From Bacteroidota bacterium (GTDB lineage Bacteria; Bacteroidota; Bacteroidia; UKL13-3): DNA of 64,000 bases. Where the stretch lies: NCBI GenBank assembly GCA_040388375.1, contig JAZKBU010000001.1, positions 208,996 to 272,995 of the forward strand, in the 5' to 3' direction. Under the pieces are notes generated by a model. It had not been told where the DNA came from, did no database searches, and saw only the letters and a list, made by a program, of their open reading frames with translations. Of the stretch, positions 30,870 to 40,684 are shown one piece after another. The first letter of the stretch is position 1. Every line of letters starts with the position of its first letter. The position numbers were made by a program, and so were the translations under genes.

Positions 30870-32462
30870 TTACTTATTAAGCTCGCCTAAAGCTTTCTGT
30901 ACTGTTCTATCCTGTTTGCTTATTACTGCATAATAAGCCCCATCGCGCCACATTTGGCGTGCAATGAGTGCTTTTAACTGTTGTTTTATAAATGCGCCAG
31001 ATTTGCTTAGCTCGGCTGCTGTAGGTGCTGCTATTTTTTCTAAAACGGCATTGGCAATTAATGCGGCAATGAATTCATCGCTTGCATTAAACTGGGCAAT
31101 GTATGCATCTACATCTTTGTATTGTTTCAGGTTGTTTCTATTTGCATCTACATATTGGTAAGCTGTTTTGTTTAACAAGCCTGCTGCTGCCACATGTGAT
31201 AGAAATTTGCTGTTGAACGAGGTATCGATAGGTACTTTTACATCGGGCAAAATACCACCACCACCGTATACTACACGCTTATTTACCAAGGTATAGTATT
31301 TGGTTGTATCGTTTATGGTATTTTTATCTAAGCTTTCTAACTCACCGCTTTCGTAGCGTTGTATTATATCTTCTTCGTAACTTTCTAAACCATTGCTGTA
31401 GTTTTTTTGTATACAACGTCCGCTGGGGGTATAATACCTTGCTACGGTTAAGCGTACTGCACTACCATCGCTTAGCTGAAAGGGTTCTTGCACAAGACCT
31501 TTACCAAAACTACGCCTGCCTACTATTATACCTCTGTCCCAATCTTGTATGGCACCACTTAATATTTCGCTGGCACTGGCCGAACCTTCATCAACCAATA
31601 CGGCTAACCTTCCAGTTTCAAACAAGCCGGGTTTTTCTGTTTCATAGGTTTGTTTGGGTTTGGCTCTGCCCTGGGTATATACTATCATTTTGCCTTCGTC
31701 TAACAGCTCATCCACTATTTCGGTAGCGGCATTTAAATAACCTCCCGGATTGCCTCTTAAGTCTATCACTAGGTTTTGCATGTTTTGCTTTTTCAGCTTT
31801 ACCACTGCTTCTATAAACTCTTCGTGGGTTTTGGCTCCAAACCTGCTTATTTTTACGTAACCTGTTTTATCATCGAGCATAAAACTGGCATCTATGCTGT
31901 AAATGGGAATGGTATTGCGGGCAATGTTAAAATCAATTTTTTGCCTAGTGGATGGCCTGTAAATAGCTACTTTTACTTTGCTTCCTTTTTTGCCTCTCAG
32001 TGCTTTTACTACCATTTCATTGGTTACACCAATGCCTGCTAGTTTGGTGGTATCGGCTTTTAGTATTCTGTCGCCACTTAATATACCTAAATCGGCTGAA
32101 GGGCCTCCGCTAATGGCTGCAACAACCATGATGGTATCGTTTACTATATTGAACTCAACGCCTATGCCTTCAAAATTACCATCTAGGGGTTCGTTGGCTG
32201 CCTGTAAATCTTTCGCGGGAATATATACGGAGTGCGGGTCAAGCTTGGCTAACATATCGTTAAACATTACTGACTCCATTTCTTCTGTATCTACCGTATC
32301 TACGTATTCGCTTTGTATAATACTTAAAAGTTCGTTTAGTTTATTCTGACCCCCTACTAACTTAAATCCTCCTGCCGGTCGTAAAAAAATGCCAATGCCA
32401 ATGCCTCCTGCCAGTAAAACTCCATATATAAATGGTTGCCATTTCTTCCAATTATCGTTCAT
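30870..32462 (-). CDS. ctpA: Carboxy-terminal processing protease (S41 family)
   Basis: 530 residues. An N-terminal membrane anchor or signal (about 10-28) is followed by a PDZ domain (GIGVEFNIVNDTIMVVAAIS to about 170) and the S41 catalytic core. The core has NLVIDLRGNPGGYLNAATEI, the catalytic Ser in EGSASASEILSGAI and the Lys in GRRSFGKGLVQ. The enzyme degrades or trims periplasmic proteins from the C-terminus. A C-terminal extension of about 120 residues follows the core, as in many Bacteroidota homologues. It is transcribed alone and diverges from murQ. Confidence 0.93.
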   Translation of the reverse strand: MNDNWKKWQPFIYGVLLAGGIGIGIFLRPAGGFKLVGGQNKLNELLSIIQSEYVDTVDTEEMESVMFNDMLAKLDPHSVYIPAKDLQAANEPLDGNFEGIGVEFNIVNDTIMVVAAISGGPSADLGILSGDRILKADTTKLAGIGVTNEMVVKALRGKKGSKVKVAIYRPSTRQKIDFNIARNTIPIYSIDASFMLDDKTGYVKISRFGAKTHEEFIEAVVKLKKQNMQNLVIDLRGNPGGYLNAATEIVDELLDEGKMIVYTQGRAKPKQTYETEKPGLFETGRLAVLVDEGSASASEILSGAIQDWDRGIIVGRRSFGKGLVQEPFQLSDGSAVRLTVARYYTPSGRCIQKNYSNGLESYEEDIIQRYESGELESLDKNTINDTTKYYTLVNKRVVYGGGGILPDVKVPIDTSFNSKFLSHVAAAGLLNKTAYQYVDANRNNLKQYKDVDAYIAQFNASDEFIAALIANAVLEKIAAPTAAELSKSGAFIKQQLKALIARQMWRDGAYYAVISKQDRTVQKALGELNK

Positions 32463-32535
32463 GTATTATTATTTTATAAATTGCAGCACAAATATAAAAA
32501 GCTTAATTGCCTAACAAAGTTTAATTTTACTAATC

Positions 32536-33354
32536 ATGTCGAAAAAGAATATTCGTACTACTGAGCAAAGTTCTAAATACAATCATTTGGAAAAAATGAG
32601 TACAGCTAAATTGATTGCCAGCATAAACAAAGAGGACCAAACGGTACCTAAAGCCATTAAAAAGGCTTTGCCTAAAATTAAAAAGGCTATTGATGCTGCT
32701 TATGCCCAAATGGAACAAGGCGGACGTTTATTTTATATGGGGGCAGGTACAAGTGGCAGGTTGGGTATTGTAGATGCCAGTGAGTGCCCCCCTACTTTTG
32801 GAGTACCTCACGGATTGGTTATTGGCTTAATAGCGGGTGGTGATACGGCTATTAGAAAAGCAGTTGAGTTTGCTGAAGATGATACGAAACAGGGTTGGCT
32901 TGATTTAAAAAAACACAAGGTAACTGCTAAGGATTTTATTATAGGTATTGCAGCGAGTGGCTCCACTCCCTATGTAATTGGTGTTTTGGAACAGGCTAAT
33001 AAAAATGGCAATAAAACGGCTTGTATTGTTTGTAATAAAAACAGCGCTATTGCTGCAGTTGCTCAGTACCCTATTGAGGTAATTGTAGGACCTGAATTTG
33101 TAACTGGAAGTACGCGTATGAAAGCTGGTACTGCTCAAAAGCTGGTATTGAACATGATTAGCACAAGCTTAATGATTAAGCTGGGTAAGGTAAAGGGCAA
33201 TAAAATGGTTGATATGCAACTAAGCAATAACAAGCTTATTGACAGGGGCACTAAAATGATAATGGGCGAACTGAATATTAACGAAAAGAAGGCTGCTGCT
33301 TTATTGAAAAAACATGGCAATGTGCGCAAGGCCATTGATGCTTTTGTTAAATAA
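32536..33354 (+). CDS. murQ: N-acetylmuramic acid 6-phosphate etherase
   Basis: 272 residues. It cleaves the lactyl ether of MurNAc 6-phosphate in cell-wall recycling. The SIS domain (about 50-215) has MGAGTSGRLGIVDASECPPT and IAASGSTPYVIGVL, and the family-typical segment GPEFVTGSTRMKAGTAQKLV. The C-terminal helical tail (NEKKAAALLKKHGNVRKAI) is characteristic of MurQ. It is slightly shorter than the E. coli enzyme. No PTS transporter or kinase gene for MurNAc lies nearby. Confidence 0.93.
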   Translation: MSKKNIRTTEQSSKYNHLEKMSTAKLIASINKEDQTVPKAIKKALPKIKKAIDAAYAQMEQGGRLFYMGAGTSGRLGIVDASECPPTFGVPHGLVIGLIAGGDTAIRKAVEFAEDDTKQGWLDLKKHKVTAKDFIIGIAASGSTPYVIGVLEQANKNGNKTACIVCNKNSAIAAVAQYPIEVIVGPEFVTGSTRMKAGTAQKLVLNMISTSLMIKLGKVKGNKMVDMQLSNNKLIDRGTKMIMGELNINEKKAAALLKKHGNVRKAIDAFVK

Positions 33355-33357
33355 AAC

Positions 33358-34674
33358 TTAGCTAAAGCTTACTCTGTACGTTTTTAGTTCTTTTAAAATG
33401 GGTTGGTAAAACTCGGCAGTAAGCGGCATGTGTACGCCACGTGCTTTTATCTTGTTTTGCAAAATTAGCTTGGTGGCTATAGCCATAGGTAAACCTACTG
33501 TTTTGGCCATAGCAGTATATATTTTACTCTCGCCTTTTACTATTAAAGTGCTATGCTCTTTGTGTAATTTACCGTTACGTTTAAACTCAATTTCGTGCTT
33601 CATTACAATCATATCTAAATCGCTTTTTTCTAAAAACCATTTTTGCTGTAATAAATGCTGCAGTATTTGTGCAGGACTGGCGTTGTCTAAACCTATTACT
33701 TCGTTACTAAACAAACCTAACCATTTTACGCGTTTAAACTCTTTGCTGCTTTTGCTTATGTTAAGGAATGTACAAAACACTTCTTCTACATTGGTATTAT
33801 TGGCTCCGCTTAAAAAGGATGCTACTAATTCTCTATAGGTTAAGTTTAGGCTATTGTGTAATTTAAAGGTATCGTCTGTTAAGCCTAGTTTTACCAATAA
33901 ATTCCAACTTTGGCTATATCCTTTTTTGCGCAGGGTACCTCGCAATACGGTAGTGGCTTTTTGTAAACCATAGGGTTCTATATAACTTAAACTATCTCTG
34001 TTGGCATAGCTTTCAAACAAACCGTAATCGGCTACTTTTACTGTTTCTGTTTGTTCAAATATTCTGTTGGGTGGAATAAATTTAACCAAGCCATCTTCTA
34101 AATACTGTGCTGTTGCCTGTCCTGCTAAAACCACATTACGCGGGTTCCAGGTAAATTTATAATTCCATGGGTTGTTATCAAATTCGGGTGCTATTAATCC
34201 ACCACAAAACGATTTAAAGGATGTTATTTCTCCTCCGTTGTCTTGTATCTGGTGTATCATTTCCATGGCTGATAAATGATCAATGCCGGGGTCTAATCCT
34301 ATTTCGTTTAAAAACAAAACACCTGCTTTTTTTGCTGTTGCATCCAGCGCTTGCATTTCGGGGCTAATATAACTGGCGGTTACTAAATGCTTTTTAAACT
34401 CTATACAATCATGTGCAGCTACAATATGCAAAGTGGGAGGTAATAGCGAAACCACTAAATCGGCTTGCTTAATGGCTGCCTGACGTGCTGCTTTGTTATT
34501 TATATCAAATGTAATGGCTGATGCGTTTTTACTTTTCCCTATTTTTTGTTGTGCCATGGCTATGTTTTGATCGGCTATGGTTACATGCCAGTTTTCTTTT
34601 TTGGCGTGTTGCAACAAATATTTTATTAAGTACGATGAGGATAAGCCTGCACCAATTACCAATATATTTTTCAT
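33358..34674 (-). CDS. Saccharopine dehydrogenase-family oxidoreductase
   Basis: 438 residues from Met at 34674. A longer frame adds a non-homologous leader. The start MKNILVIGAGLSSSYLIKYL is the dinucleotide-binding glycine motif. ADLVVSLLPPTLHIVAAHDC and LNEIGLDPGIDHLSAMEMI are typical of saccharopine reductase/dehydrogenase proteins. FKSFCGGLIAPEFDNNPWNY marks the start of the substrate domain. The known reaction is saccharopine to or from glutamate and aminoadipic semialdehyde or lysine, but bacterial relatives vary. It converges on murQ with a 3-bp gap. Confidence 0.85.
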   Translation of the reverse strand: MKNILVIGAGLSSSYLIKYLLQHAKKENWHVTIADQNIAMAQQKIGKSKNASAITFDINNKAARQAAIKQADLVVSLLPPTLHIVAAHDCIEFKKHLVTASYISPEMQALDATAKKAGVLFLNEIGLDPGIDHLSAMEMIHQIQDNGGEITSFKSFCGGLIAPEFDNNPWNYKFTWNPRNVVLAGQATAQYLEDGLVKFIPPNRIFEQTETVKVADYGLFESYANRDSLSYIEPYGLQKATTVLRGTLRKKGYSQSWNLLVKLGLTDDTFKLHNSLNLTYRELVASFLSGANNTNVEEVFCTFLNISKSSKEFKRVKWLGLFSNEVIGLDNASPAQILQHLLQQKWFLEKSDLDMIVMKHEIEFKRNGKLHKEHSTLIVKGESKIYTAMAKTVGLPMAIATKLILQNKIKARGVHMPLTAEFYQPILKELKTYRVSFS

Positions 34675-34774
34675 GTTTTGCTTGTGTAGTAAAGGCGCAA
34701 ACTTAGTTCTACATTCAGGCAATAAAAAATAATTTTAAGCAGTAAATAACAAATCGAAACCGGAATGTAGTTAA

Positions 34775-34809
34775 AACAAAAAACCGACTCATCGTAAACG
34801 ATTGTCGGT
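34775..34809 (-). terminator. Terminator of the small lipoprotein-like gene
   Basis: ACCGAC (34783-34788) with GTCGGT (34804-34809) and inner ATCG/CGAT. Reading leftward it is followed by a T-rich run. It lies 68 bp past the stop of the 44-residue frame. Confidence 0.7.
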
Positions 34810-34876
34810 CCTTGTGGGCAAAAATTATTTTATGAAGAGATATTTATGTAGGAATCCACCCAAACCTACAGTATTT

Positions 34877-35011
34877 TTATTGTTTGCTTTTGTCTTGTTG
34901 TTCTTGCTTTGGAGTATCGTTGGTACTGCTGCTTTTTATTTTACTACAACCTTTGGTCAAACTTCCTAAGGTTAACCCTCCAAATAACAATATAATCAAT
35001 TTAGTTTTCAT
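34877..35011 (-). CDS. Small exported or lipoprotein-like peptide
   Basis: 44 residues. MKTKLIILLFGGLTLGSL forms a short hydrophobic signal, then TKGCSKIK with a candidate lipid Cys22 (a poor lipobox, since Lys precedes the Gly), then a hydrophilic tail (NDTPKQEQQDKSKQ). It has an own terminator downstream and is preceded by an AT-rich region. Bacteroidota genomes carry many such tiny lipoproteins. The function is unknown and expression is not proven. Confidence 0.45.
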   Translation of the reverse strand: MKTKLIILLFGGLTLGSLTKGCSKIKSSSTNDTPKQEQQDKSKQ

Positions 35012-35149
35012 ACTTTAATTCTCTATTTGCTGCATTGAACGTTACGAAGGTGTATTTTGTTACACACATTCTAAATTTTATTTTGATGAAGTTAATTTTT
35101 CATACGTTCAAATGCATTTTTTATATGATAAAGGGATTTGAACATAAAA

Positions 35150-35183
35150 AAAGCGGCTTGTAGCATACACTACAAACCGCTTT
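35150..35183 (-). terminator. Terminator of the superoxide dismutase gene
   Basis: A stem of 13-14 bp (35150-35163 with 35170-35183) with a tract of A's on the left that is the T-run of the minus-strand transcript. Confidence 0.88.
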
Positions 35184-35204
35184 AAAGTTTTATTTTACAG
35201 TTAA

Positions 35205-35810
35205 TTAAATAGCTGCTTCGTATAATTTGCTTACTGCATTCCAATTTACCACGTTCCAGAATGCACCGATATAATCAGGTCTGCGGTTTTGGTAATGTAA
35301 ATAATAGGCATGTTCCCAAACATCTAAACCTAAAATAGGTGTTCCTTTTTGTTCAGCTACATCCATTAACGGATTGTCTTGGTTTGGCGTAGATGAAATA
35401 ACCAATTTACCATTGGCTACTGATAACCACGCCCAGCCTGAACCAAAACGGGTAGTAGCTGCTTTGGCAAATTCTTCTTTGAATTTTTCTAAGCCGCCTA
35501 AATCTGCGTTAATGGCATCTGCTAATTTACCTGAAGGTGAACCTCCTGCATTGGGACCTATTACTTTCCAGAATAAGCTGTGGTTAAAATGTCCACCACC
35601 ATTGTTACGGATAGGTGCTGAGTATTTTGAAATATTTTTACATATTTCTTCTATACTTAATTTCTCCGCATCGGTACCTGCCACTGCATTGTTTAAATTG
35701 GTAACATATGCCTGGTGATGTTTTGAATGGTGAATTTCCATAGTGCGTGCATCAATATGAGGCTCAAGCGCAGTATAGTCGTACTCTAATTTTGGTAATT
35801 CGAATGACAT
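35205..35810 (-). CDS. sodA: Superoxide dismutase (Mn/Fe type, probably Mn)
   Basis: 201 residues. It converts superoxide to oxygen and peroxide. Metal ligands are visible in the canonical places: His in [13 protein letters not shown] (residue 27), His in [11 protein letters not shown], and Asp and His in [13 protein letters not shown]. The [10 protein letters not shown] block together with the Gln in TPNQDNPL is more like manganese or cambialistic enzymes than iron ones. No signal peptide, so it is cytosolic. The symbol is by family; sodB cannot be fully excluded. Monocistronic. Confidence 0.93.
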   Translation of the reverse strand: MSFELPKLEYDYTALEPHIDARTMEIHHSKHHQAYVTNLNNAVAGTDAEKLSIEEICKNISKYSAPIRNNGGGHFNHSLFWKVIGPNAGGSPSGKLADAINADLGGLEKFKEEFAKAATTRFGSGWAWLSVANGKLVISSTPNQDNPLMDVAEQKGTPILGLDVWEHAYYLHYQNRRPDYIGAFWNVVNWNAVSKLYEAAI

Positions 35811-36050
35811 AATTTTTTTTATTAAAAGTTAAAATTGGTGTGTTAAATGTTTCGCATTAATTGCAAATGCGAATGTATATTATTTAACTAAAATTGGTAA
35901 GATATTGTTTTGTTAACGGAACAAAAAAACAGAAAATTCCGTCTACTATCGTTTTATACCCACATTTGGTCTTGATAAATCGGTTATTAAAAAGTTGTTG
36001 GCTTTATTGGTTTCCATCAAATTTGTATGCTTTAAATATTTAAACCGAAC

Positions 36051-36995
36051 ATGAAAACACGTATCATATTATTTTTATTTGTATTGGGTTCTGTTAACCT
36101 GTTTGCACAGGTTGATGATCCAAAAGGGGTTATTCAAAACCCAAAGGGATTCAAAGAAAAGTCGCATAATTTTTTTATGGGCAAAAGGCTGAAAATGGCC
36201 ACCGGCCAACGCGATACTTTTTATACGCTAAACGTACAGTTTAACAAGGATACTACAGAGCGTGGCATCAAATACCGTTACCTTGATTCGCTTTACAATG
36301 ACTTGTTAGCACGCAATACAGAACTAAATCGTAAACACAAAGGTTTGCAGGCTGATTACGCGGAAATGAATCAACGTTATACTGATTTGTTGAAATCGTC
36401 ATTAAGCAAAACGGAGCAACTGAATATGGCTTTGAAGCAAAAGGAAGACATGCTTTCGGCACGTGAAAAAAGACTGGCTGAATTAGAAGCTATTATTCGC
36501 AGACAAGATTCTATTACCAATGCTTTGAACGAAATAGTAAAACGCGCTTTGTTAAGTTTTAACAGTGATGAGTTAACGGTTGAAATGAAAAACGGAAAGG
36601 TATATGTTTCTTTAAGCGATAAATTGTTGTTTAAATCGGGCAGTGCTGATATTGAAGAAAAAGGTCAGGATGCGATTAAAAAGTTGGCTGAAGTGTTAAA
36701 CAAAAACCCTGAAATAGATGTGTTAATTGAAGGCCATACTGATAATGTGCCTTTACGTAACAGCGCTAACTTTAAAGACAACTGGGAGTTGAGTACGGAA
36801 CGTGCTACTAATATTGTAAGAATTTTAAGCGATGTAAGTAAAGTAAACCCTAAACGTTTAACAGCAGCCGGTCGTAGCGAATACATGCCTAAAATGACTA
36901 ACGATACACCTGAAGGCAGAGCCAAAAACCGCAGGACTGAAATTATTCTGACACCTAAATTGGATGAGTTGTATAAACTGATTGATAAAAAATAA
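36051..36995 (+). CDS. OmpA-family protein with coiled-coil region
   Basis: 314 residues. Signal peptide 1-19 (RIILFLFVLGSVNLFAQ). Residues about 70-165 are a charged coiled coil (ELNRKHKGLQADYAEMNQRY, EKRLAELEAIIRRQDS). The C-terminal about 120 residues are an OmpA/MotB-type peptidoglycan-binding domain (LFKSGSADIEEKGQDAIKKL, IEGHTDNVPL, RAKNRRTEIIL). It is likely periplasmic and bound to the wall, spanning from membrane to murein. Architecture is close to the MotB-like 'OmpA family' proteins of Bacteroidota that have no motor partner. Confidence 0.85.
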   Translation: MKTRIILFLFVLGSVNLFAQVDDPKGVIQNPKGFKEKSHNFFMGKRLKMATGQRDTFYTLNVQFNKDTTERGIKYRYLDSLYNDLLARNTELNRKHKGLQADYAEMNQRYTDLLKSSLSKTEQLNMALKQKEDMLSAREKRLAELEAIIRRQDSITNALNEIVKRALLSFNSDELTVEMKNGKVYVSLSDKLLFKSGSADIEEKGQDAIKKLAEVLNKNPEIDVLIEGHTDNVPLRNSANFKDNWELSTERATNIVRILSDVSKVNPKRLTAAGRSEYMPKMTNDTPEGRAKNRRTEIILTPKLDELYKLIDKK

Positions 36996-37002
36996 GCATT
37001 GC

Positions 37003-38451
37003 TTATTCCCCCCTGATTTTATATTTTAAACTTTGCAATTGCATTTCAAACCAGGATGGTTCTCTTAATTGGAACCATCCTGGTTTTTTATTATATGCAG
37101 GATTTAAAAACACATTTACATAAATAGCTCCCTGCTCGTAGGTGTGTCCGTACCAGTTTTTATACAATGAATCTCTTTGTGGTTTGGTAAACTCTGCATT
37201 TACATTTGATTGTAATAACATAGGCAAGGTGTCCATGTTTAAATCGTTTAAGGGTTGAATGTTTAACCCTTCTTGCTTGTCCAAATAACGTATATCGCCT
37301 CCTGTGCTAATGGGTGCGTAGGAGTAAAAAAGTGAATCGCCAAAATCATGCATGATGCGTTTTTCTATAGCAAAAAAACTGCGGTATTGTAAGTTGCTAT
37401 CGGCAATTACTTTGCCGGGGTAATACATATAGTTGCCTATTAATAAGCTTGCCATCATGGTTATAAAAGGCCATTTTATTTTTGGCAATCCTGCAATTAC
37501 CAATAACAAAACCATAAACTGGCTGATTAAAAAATACCGATGTCCTATTGTATTATACAAGAATACGGCCATGCAGATACTATTCACTAAAAGTATAATA
37601 GCTGTATATATGAATAGTTTTTTATTGATTTGTTTTTTTGCCCATACGTATATGAATAGCATGTATGGAATTAGCATACCGTTATCAACCAAGCGCCATA
37701 TAATTAAAAACACGCTTTGTATAAACTGTCCTGCTCCTTTTATGTTATTGTGTTCGGTATAGTTGGGTGAAAGAAAAGCCCAGCCAAAATGCATTTGATG
37801 CGCCCACAACCATAAGGCAAGTGTAATACTTGCCGGAAGAAATAGCATAAGCCCGTTCTTTACAAAAGTCCCAAAGTTTTGTTTTGTTTCATAGCATTGG
37901 TAAGCGTAAATAAAGCCAAATGCCAACAGGAAAAAATTAGCCTGCAAATGGGTTATTTCCATTAGCACACTGCTTACTATAAACAAAACAGTACGTTTAG
38001 TAATTAAACTATACAGGCATAATAACACCCATAAAAAAAACAAAGGTGTGTTTAGCAAAAGTGCTTGTTGTGCTACAAATACTGAGTACATGCACGAAAG
38101 CAATACGGCTGTATTGGCTTTTGTTTCTGTTGTAAACAGCAAAGCTATTTTCCGCAAAACAAGTATGGTGCAAAAACCTATGAGTATAATTAAAGCATGG
38201 GCAACCCAAAGCGACTTACCGAAAATGGTCCAGCAAACAGCCAGCAAATATGGAAATAATGTTGGATGTCCGGGATCAGCCAGAGGCGGATACCAAATGG
38301 TTTGCAGGTTATTGTCGTATATATTTAAAGCTACTTTTGCGGTGGAGGTAACTGCATCGCCATGAAAAGGATCGTTTTTAACTACTAGGAAAAATATGGA
38401 ACAGGCTAACGCAATGAGGTAATAAATATACTTATTGAATAACTTTTCCAT
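37003..38451 (-). CDS. Polytopic membrane glycosyltransferase-like protein
   Basis: 482 residues from Met at 38451; an upstream in-frame ATG adds eight residues. About ten to twelve membrane helices in the N-terminal two thirds. The first extracytoplasmic loop has KNDPFHGDAVTSTAKVALNI with an Asp, as in GT-C fold enzymes (PMT/ArnT type) that use lipid-linked sugars. A C-terminal soluble part of about 130 residues follows. Donor and acceptor are unknown. It is divergent from a second protein of similar design (38508), with a 56-bp shared upstream region. Confidence 0.68.
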   Translation of the reverse strand: MEKLFNKYIYYLIALACSIFFLVVKNDPFHGDAVTSTAKVALNIYDNNLQTIWYPPLADPGHPTLFPYLLAVCWTIFGKSLWVAHALIILIGFCTILVLRKIALLFTTETKANTAVLLSCMYSVFVAQQALLLNTPLFFLWVLLCLYSLITKRTVLFIVSSVLMEITHLQANFFLLAFGFIYAYQCYETKQNFGTFVKNGLMLFLPASITLALWLWAHQMHFGWAFLSPNYTEHNNIKGAGQFIQSVFLIIWRLVDNGMLIPYMLFIYVWAKKQINKKLFIYTAIILLVNSICMAVFLYNTIGHRYFLISQFMVLLLVIAGLPKIKWPFITMMASLLIGNYMYYPGKVIADSNLQYRSFFAIEKRIMHDFGDSLFYSYAPISTGGDIRYLDKQEGLNIQPLNDLNMDTLPMLLQSNVNAEFTKPQRDSLYKNWYGHTYEQGAIYVNVFLNPAYNKKPGWFQLREPSWFEMQLQSLKYKIRGE

Positions 38452-38507
38452 AGATAGCTTTTGTGATAACGGCACGCAAAATTTATAATTAATGGTATTA
38501 TTGCATT

Positions 38508-39824
38508 GTGATTAAAACGCTACAACAATATAAATTTTTAAGCATATTTATAGTTTGTATACATGTACTTTACTTTTTTGTAGCCCTGCACTTTAAAGGA
38601 ATTTACACGGTTGACTCGGAAGGCTATTTATATTTAGCTAACAATTTAATTGAATACCAAAGTGTTTATGCGGGCAATTTGCTGCAACCTTTATTGGTTG
38701 ATTATTTTGCACTGCGCCCGCCTTTGTATGGCTATTTCATTGCTTTCAGCAAAGCTATTTATGCATCGGATTTTACTGTTCTGTTTTTGCAGAATATACT
38801 TTCGCTTGGCCTATTTTTTTATTTACTAAAGCTGCTTAAGCATTTAGCCATATCCGCTAAAATTACCAATATTGTTATTCCTGTTTACCTTATTTTATAT
38901 CCTGCTCATTTTGTTTATACCAATACTATTATGAGTGAAACGGTATTTGAGGTGCTAATTTTTGCCTTGTTTTACCATACTTATTTTTTCTATACAAAGC
39001 CTTCCTTATGGCGTGTGTTTGTTATTTCTCTTATTATTGGTTTGGCTATGCTTACCAAGCCTGTTGCTATTTTAATCGGGCTAATTATTATTGGTTTAAT
39101 GGTATTTGTTAAACCTTTTAAAATAAGTTATGTATTGATAGGAGTTTGCATTCCGTGTATTGCGTATTTTAGTTATGGCTATGCAGTAAAAGCGGAAACG
39201 GGTTATTTTCAGTTTACTTCCATGAAATCGTTTGCTACTTTAAGGTGTTTAGTAAAGTACAGTGCGGCTGATGTATATGGAAGTGATTATGCTGACAGCT
39301 TATGTACCAGCATTTATGATGGAGGTAACAAACAGGCAACGGTAGCTGCACGGTTTAACTATATTGATAGTTGCAGCAATCAATTTTTATTTAACCATAA
39401 ACTGGCTTTGGCTAAAATATACTTGAAAGGTTGTGGCGTTTATTTACTGGACCCGGGCAGGTATGATTTATATAAACTGATTAACCAAAACAATGATCAC
39501 GTAAGTGGTATGTTTGAAACCTTGCATCAGCAGGGAGTTAAAGCAATGGTGAAATATCTTTTTAAAATAAACCCAATAGGCTTGTTGGTATTGGGTTTAT
39601 TGTTCTGTTGGAATATAGTAGTAGTTATTGCTTTTACAGCTATGGTATTTAAGGTAAACAACCCTATTAAATGGCTGATTGTACTTTTTGTATTGTACTT
39701 TATTTTCACCACAGGTATGATGGGTATTTCCAGATACCGGGTACATATTTTCCCTTTGTTATTACTGGCTTTTTGTCTTTGGGCAAATCAATCGAACTTT
39801 ATAAAAAAACACTTACATGATTAA
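38508..39824 (+). CDS. Polytopic membrane protein, GT-C glycosyltransferase-like
   Basis: 438 residues with about ten membrane helices. The first loop, FKGIYTVDSEGYLYLANNLI, has the Asp-Ser-x-x-Tyr pattern of dolichyl- or undecaprenyl-phosphate-sugar glycosyltransferases. RPPLYGYFIAFSKAIY follows, as in ArnT-like proteins. The start is GTG at 38508; the nearest alternatives lie inside the first helix. It overlaps the deaminase gene by 8 bp. The sugar and the acceptor are unknown. Confidence 0.68.
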   Translation: MIKTLQQYKFLSIFIVCIHVLYFFVALHFKGIYTVDSEGYLYLANNLIEYQSVYAGNLLQPLLVDYFALRPPLYGYFIAFSKAIYASDFTVLFLQNILSLGLFFYLLKLLKHLAISAKITNIVIPVYLILYPAHFVYTNTIMSETVFEVLIFALFYHTYFFYTKPSLWRVFVISLIIGLAMLTKPVAILIGLIIIGLMVFVKPFKISYVLIGVCIPCIAYFSYGYAVKAETGYFQFTSMKSFATLRCLVKYSAADVYGSDYADSLCTSIYDGGNKQATVAARFNYIDSCSNQFLFNHKLALAKIYLKGCGVYLLDPGRYDLYKLINQNNDHVSGMFETLHQQGVKAMVKYLFKINPIGLLVLGLLFCWNIVVVIAFTAMVFKVNNPIKWLIVLFVLYFIFTTGMMGISRYRVHIFPLLLLAFCLWANQSNFIKKHLHD

Positions 39825-40683
39825 CTTTCATTCGCCACTGGAGCCTTTACAGTTTGAAGTTTTTAAAGAAAAGAACATTGAAGTTTTTTTAAAGCGCGAT
39901 GATTTAATACACCCTTTTGTAAGTGGTAACAAATGGCGCAAACTAAAATATACTTTGCACGATGCTAAAGCCAATAATAAAAAACATTTGGTAAGTTTTG
40001 GTGGTGCTTATAGCAACCATTTAAATGCATTGGCTTGTGCAGCGGCTATGTTTGGATTTAAAGCAACTGCTTTTGTAAGGGGTGAAGAAGTGGACAACCA
40101 CATGTTGGCTTTAAATAAACTATGGGGCATGCACTTGATATTTATTGGCCGCGATGCCTATAAGGATAAACGGGCTTTGTTTAACCAATATTTTGGTAAC
40201 GATACTGATGCTTATTTTGTTGATGAGGGTGGTGCTGGGCCATTGGGAGCCAAAGGCTGCGAAGACATAGTATATGAGCAGGGACCTGAATACAACAGAA
40301 TTTTTTGTGCAGTAGGTACAGCCACTACTTTACAAGGTATTACACAAGCCATACAAAAAACCAAACTGACCACAAAGGCAGAAGGTATTTGTGTGTTAAA
40401 AGGCGCAGATAATATTGATGAACCGCTACAAACACTCAAGCTAAACAAGCACTATACTATACACCATCAATTTCATGAAGGAGGCTATGCCAAAACCAAT
40501 GAAGAGTTATTTGCTTTTATTAAACTTTTTGCCAGCCAAACCGGTATTTTATTAGACCCTGTTTATACTGCTAAAATGATGAAAGCCGTATTTACTTTAG
40601 CGGAACAAAACTACTTTGCTCCGCATGAAAAAATAGTATGTGTGCATACGGGTGGCTTACTGGGTTTACTTAGTAAGCTTTAG
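39817..40683 (+). CDS. PLP-dependent ACC deaminase / D-cysteine desulfhydrase family
   Basis: 288 residues of the tryptophan-synthase-beta (fold II) family. The N-terminal segment VFLKRDDLIHPFVSGNKWRK contains the conserved 'KRDDL...GNKxRKL' with the PLP Lys. SFGGAYSNHLNALACAAAMF matches the phosphate and substrate loop, and HTGGLLGLLS the C-terminal Gly-rich block. The family cleaves ACC or D-cysteine to ammonia and an oxo acid. The actual substrate cannot be told from the sequence. Translationally coupled to the upstream membrane gene by an 8-bp overlap. Confidence 0.85.
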   Translation: MINFHSPLEPLQFEVFKEKNIEVFLKRDDLIHPFVSGNKWRKLKYTLHDAKANNKKHLVSFGGAYSNHLNALACAAAMFGFKATAFVRGEEVDNHMLALNKLWGMHLIFIGRDAYKDKRALFNQYFGNDTDAYFVDEGGAGPLGAKGCEDIVYEQGPEYNRIFCAVGTATTLQGITQAIQKTKLTTKAEGICVLKGADNIDEPLQTLKLNKHYTIHHQFHEGGYAKTNEELFAFIKLFASQTGILLDPVYTAKMMKAVFTLAEQNYFAPHEKIVCVHTGGLLGLLSKL

Positions 40684-40684
40684 C

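Larger units (their letters stand above)
34675..35204. other. Intergenic stretch with one small gene and two terminators
   Basis: Contains a 44-residue minus-strand reading frame (34877-35011), its terminator (34783-34809) and the terminator of the superoxide dismutase gene (35150-35183). Nothing else was recognised. Confidence 0.6.

Noticed and set aside
31304..31726. Open frame antisense to the ctpA gene (and similar long antisense frames at 25075-25464, 33428-33838, 43289-43750)
   Set aside because: These overlap well-supported genes with conserved motifs and have no signal, motif or spacing of their own. They are shadows.
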